A stretch of DNA of 9,160 nt, taken from positions 1 through 9,160 of the forward strand of contig JASHRR010001479.1 in the NCBI GenBank assembly GCA_030037185.1, given 5' to 3'. Shown piece by piece: positions 7,293 through 9,160 of this stretch. The position numbers and the translations under genes were made by a program. Positions within the stretch are counted from its first letter, which is position 1. The number at the start of each line of letters is the position of its first letter. The stretch comes from Xanthobacteraceae bacterium. Lineage in GTDB: Bacteria; Pseudomonadota; Alphaproteobacteria; Rhizobiales; Xanthobacteraceae. The notes below the pieces were generated by a model, which was given only the letters and a program-made list of their open reading frames with translations, was not told where the DNA came from and made no database searches.

Positions 7293-7925
7293 ATGACACC
7301 CGAGCGAAAAGTCGTCGTCATCACCGGAGCGTCGCGCGGCATCGGCGCGCAACTGTCGAAGGCCTATCGCCACATCGGCTATCAAGTGATCGCCAGTTCT
7401 CGTTCAATGTGCAAGAGCGACGATCCGGTGATCCTGGTGATCGAGGGTGACATTACCCGCCCCGAGACGGCGGAACGCATTTTGGGCATAGCTGCCGAGC
7501 GCTTCGGACGAATAGATACGCTTGTCAACAACGCTGGCATCTTCATCCCCAAGCCTTTTACCGAGTATTCGGAAAAGGACTTCGCAACGGTGATCGCGGT
7601 AAATCTCGCGGGATTCTTTTATTTATCGCAGAAGGCCGCGGCCTCGATGCTGCGGATGGGCTCGGGCCACATCGTCAACATCACCACAACGATTGCCGAA
7701 CAGCCGGTGGCATCATTGCCGGCCGCGCTTGCGGCGCTGACCAAAGGGGGGCTCAACGCGATCTCGCGCTCCGAAACGGAGCGTTATAGAATTTTCCGGC
7801 GATCACTCCGCTCGGCGCCATATGCACCTGGAAATCCGGGGCGGCCCCGTTGCGATTTTACCCCGACAAGGCCGGAACTCGGATTCCCTGCTGTTCCAAA
7901 ACGCTCCGCCGCGTTTCGACTCTGA
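7293..7925 (+). CDS. SDR-family oxidoreductase, 3'-truncated and with atypical active site
   Basis: Residues 1-160 are a clear SDR: TGASRGIG at 11-18, NNAG at 79-82 and Asn104. The catalytic serine position carries Thr (NITTT, 129-133). The Tyr of YxxxK is replaced by Ala147, giving ALAALTK with Lys151 retained. From about residue 161 (nucleotide 7773) the frame holds no SDR sequence. The last 50 residues are Arg/Pro-rich and come from the inverted-repeat segment at 7772-7918. Family members run to about 240-250 residues, so the C-terminal third, including the PG motif and substrate loop, is gone. The start is the ATG at 7293, with only a weak AAGAGCGA before it. The product is probably inactive. 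The Ala/Thr substitutions lie before the break. I recall an SDR subgroup with a similar P-A-A-L-A-[AS]-L-T-K-G-G pattern, so they may be ancestral rather than decay. Confidence 0.8.
   Translation: MTPERKVVVITGASRGIGAQLSKAYRHIGYQVIASSRSMCKSDDPVILVIEGDITRPETAERILGIAAERFGRIDTLVNNAGIFIPKPFTEYSEKDFATVIAVNLAGFFYLSQKAAASMLRMGSGHIVNITTTIAEQPVASLPAALAALTKGGLNAISRSETERYRIFRRSLRSAPYAPGNPGRPRCDFTPTRPELGFPAVPKRSAAFRL
7772..7918. repeat. Short segment with imperfect inverted-repeat ends, possible MITE-like element or IS remnant
   Basis: The left end reads CGAAAC-GGAGCGTT (7772-7785). The right end, on the other strand, reads CGAAAC-GCGGC-GGAGCGTT (7918-7900). CGGAGCGTT and AACGCTCCG (7777-7785 and 7900-7908) are exact 9-base inverted copies. 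The left end itself forms a perfect hairpin, CGCTCCG-AAA-CGGAGCG, at 7767-7783. The segment begins exactly where SDR homology ends, and the PAS gene starts shortly after it. I see no target-site duplication and no transposase, so the mobile-element reading is tentative. Confidence 0.35.
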
Positions 7926-7946
7926 TGTAACAGGTCGCCGAACCAG

Positions 7947-8906
7947 GTGATTCGGCGCCACGACGAAGGTTCGTACGCCGACTTTATCATCGACCTTAAC
8001 AACAAAAGTGAGGCGTTGGATACCGCCGACGACCGGATCGGCGGCGCATTGCTATATGCCGAGGTGATTACCGACCAGGTTGCAGCCAGGCGCGCTCTCA
8101 CCGACAGCGAAACGCAGTTCCGGGTCACGTTCGAGAATGCACCAATCGGTATTGCTCATGTCGCGCTTGACAGTAGGTTCCTTAGGGTCAACGAAGTGGT
8201 GTGCCGCATTCTCGGCTATTCCGCCGATGAACTCATGACCAAGTCGCTCCGGGACACCACCCGCCCGGACGATCTTGCGGTGGGTCGTGCACGTTGGGAG
8301 CTAATTCGCGACGGCAAGATCGACAGCTATGACGCGGAGACCCGCCACCAGCGCAAGGACGGCTCGACGGTCTGGGTTAGGGTGGCGGGCGGGTGTGTGC
8401 GCAAGAGCGACCGGTCAGTCGATTATATCGTCCGGGTGCTTGAGGACATTTCCGCGCGCAAACAGGCGGAGGAGGAACTGCGTCGGAGCGAGGAACAGTT
8501 CAGGTCGTCACTAGTTGCCTCGCCGCTGCCAATCGCCCTGTACGACGATCAGGAACAAATTGTTGCGATCAGCGATAGCTGGCTCGAAGAAACCGGCTAT
8601 TCGAGGGAGGAGCTACGCCGACTCGAGGACTGGACAACCCGAGCCTATCCCGAACGCTCGGATGAAGTGCTGAAGTATCTCCGGGGCATCATTTCGACCA
8701 AGCCTCAAGGGAAGCTCTGCGATGAATACATGATCCGCACCAAAGGCGGTCGCGAACGTCTTTGGAGGTTTTTTCACGCTGCCCTGGGTGCCCAGTCGGA
8801 TGGACGACGCCTGTTTGTATCCGTGGCGTACGACGTGACCGATCCGAGTAAAGCCTACGAGGAGCAGATTGTCTTTCCGGACCTCCCAGCGGAAATTCGC
8901 CAATAG
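7947..8906 (+). CDS. PAS-PAS sensor protein, probable HWE-type histidine kinase cut before its kinase domain
   Basis: There are two PAS/PAC domains, at about residues 57-170 and 184-300. Landmarks are FENAPIGIAHV, ILGYSADEL, RKDGSTVWV and EDISARKQAEEELRRSEEQF for the first, and ETGYSREEL, RTKGGRERLW and VSVAYDVTD for the second. This architecture, linker and wording are typical of alphaproteobacterial HWE-family sensor kinases, in which PAS2 is followed by x-L-M-R-E-[IV]-x-H-R-x-K-N. Here the protein ends FPDLPAEIRQ-stop, so the phosphoacceptor His is Gln and the following Arg is TAG (8904-8906). No ATP-binding domain follows. The GTG at 7947 has no ribosome site and the first residues match no domain, so the 5' end is probably lost too. 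It is cytosolic with no membrane segment. A stand-alone PAS protein cannot be excluded. Confidence 0.75.
   Translation: MIRRHDEGSYADFIIDLNNKSEALDTADDRIGGALLYAEVITDQVAARRALTDSETQFRVTFENAPIGIAHVALDSRFLRVNEVVCRILGYSADELMTKSLRDTTRPDDLAVGRARWELIRDGKIDSYDAETRHQRKDGSTVWVRVAGGCVRKSDRSVDYIVRVLEDISARKQAEEELRRSEEQFRSSLVASPLPIALYDDQEQIVAISDSWLEETGYSREELRRLEDWTTRAYPERSDEVLKYLRGIISTKPQGKLCDEYMIRTKGGRERLWRFFHAALGAQSDGRRLFVSVAYDVTDPSKAYEEQIVFPDLPAEIRQ
8022..8166 (+). repeat. Direct repeat copy B (inside the PAS-PAS gene)
   Basis: This is the in-frame partner of 6988-7128. It carries four extra bases (ACGT) between GGGTC and TCGAG that keep the PAS frame open, so copy A is the damaged one. Confidence 0.75.
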
Positions 8907-9034
8907 CGCCAATCCATTGTCGTTTCCGTGTTGCGTCCATCTGTTAAAATGCGTCTATGTAAAATCAATGGGTTACGACCTGTTGGGCGAGTCCACGCGA
9001 CATAGGGCGCAACACACACACAGGCGGCGCGGGC

Positions 9035-9160
9035 TTACTTCGCCAGCCGGCGCACCGCTTCGGCCAGTTCCGCGATTTGTGCGCGCAGCCCGGCGTTCTG
9101 CTCTCGCGTGTTGTCGACCTGCGCCTGTAGCCGCTCGATCGCGGCGATGAGCTGCATGCG
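9035..9160 (-). CDS. C-terminal coiled coil of an unidentified protein, running off the right edge
   Basis: The minus strand is open from 9160 to a TAA at 9037-9035, giving 41 visible residues. Numbering from the Met at 9157, hydrophobic residues fall at 3, 7, 10, 14, 24, 28, 31, 35 and 38, with Thr17 and Asn21 filling the gap. This is a clean 4-3 heptad repeat. Asn21 sits at an a position, as in parallel dimeric leucine zippers. The rest is rich in Ala, Glu, Gln and Arg, ending RRLAK. The segment may be the tail of a longer protein or, if the Met at 9157 is the start, a complete 40-residue zipper. The upstream sequence is outside the window. I recognise no family. An (AC)n run at 9011-9021 lies just downstream. 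Confidence 0.6.
   Translation of the reverse strand, partial: RMQLIAAIERLQAQVDNTREQNAGLRAQIAELAEAVRRLAK

Noticed and set aside
6525..7385. Long minus-strand frame of 286 codons
   Set aside because: It is the antisense shadow of the MBL gene and PAS fragment, with no motif, while the plus-strand genes have complete active sites.
7784..8128. Minus-strand frame of 114 codons across the inverted-repeat segment
   Set aside because: About half is antisense to the PAS gene and the rest lies in the short repeat segment. No transposase motif is visible.
9011..9021. (AC)n run as a phase-variable repeat
   Set aside because: Only about five units, in noncoding sequence downstream of a stop, with no sign that it controls a start or promoter.

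Overview
The window is GC-rich and reads as an accessory catabolic region of an alphaproteobacterium, plausibly Rhizobiales-like. The clues are GC-ending codons, the types of oxidoreductase and hydrolase present, and a tandem-PAS protein whose best fit is the sensor half of an HWE-type histidine kinase, a group concentrated in Alphaproteobacteria. No rRNA, tRNA, CRISPR array or complete insertion sequence was seen.

Layout. 1-197: a short minus-strand remnant that looks like the C-terminus of a xanthine dehydrogenase-family molybdopterin subunit. 198-1223 (minus): an intact zinc-dependent alcohol dehydrogenase. 1224-1910: a long divergent gap with one good hairpin and no recognisable gene. 1911-2654: an intact classical SDR. 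2851-3190: a frameshifted, shortened gene of the F420-dependent NADP oxidoreductase-like family. 3205-4038: an intact alpha/beta hydrolase. 4128-6950: a tight three-gene operon (D-2-hydroxyacid dehydrogenase, second alpha/beta hydrolase, MBL-fold metallohydrolase). 6951-7292: a decayed fragment of a PAS sensor gene. 7293-7925: an SDR with atypical active-site residues and a replaced C-terminus. 7772-7918: a short segment with inverted-repeat ends sitting on the SDR break point. 7947-8906: a PAS-PAS protein that stops where the kinase phosphoacceptor box should begin. 9035-9160 (minus): the C-terminal coiled coil of a gene entering from the right.

The working genes suggest small-molecule metabolism: oxidation or reduction of alcohols, ketones and 2-hydroxy/2-keto acids, with hydrolysis of esters or related bonds. 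The 4128-6950 operon is the most coherent unit, with a 34-base gap followed by an ATGA overlap. No substrate can be assigned from sequence alone.

A striking feature is the amount of decay: five broken or partial genes in about 9 kb, and an imperfect 140-base direct repeat of PAS-gene sequence flanking the second SDR. This fits a rearranged island or plasmid segment. I did not find a convincing new defence, mobile or RNA-based system. The best leads are the operon of unknown substrate, the Tyr-less SDR, the small inverted-repeat element and the kinase cut at its H-box.
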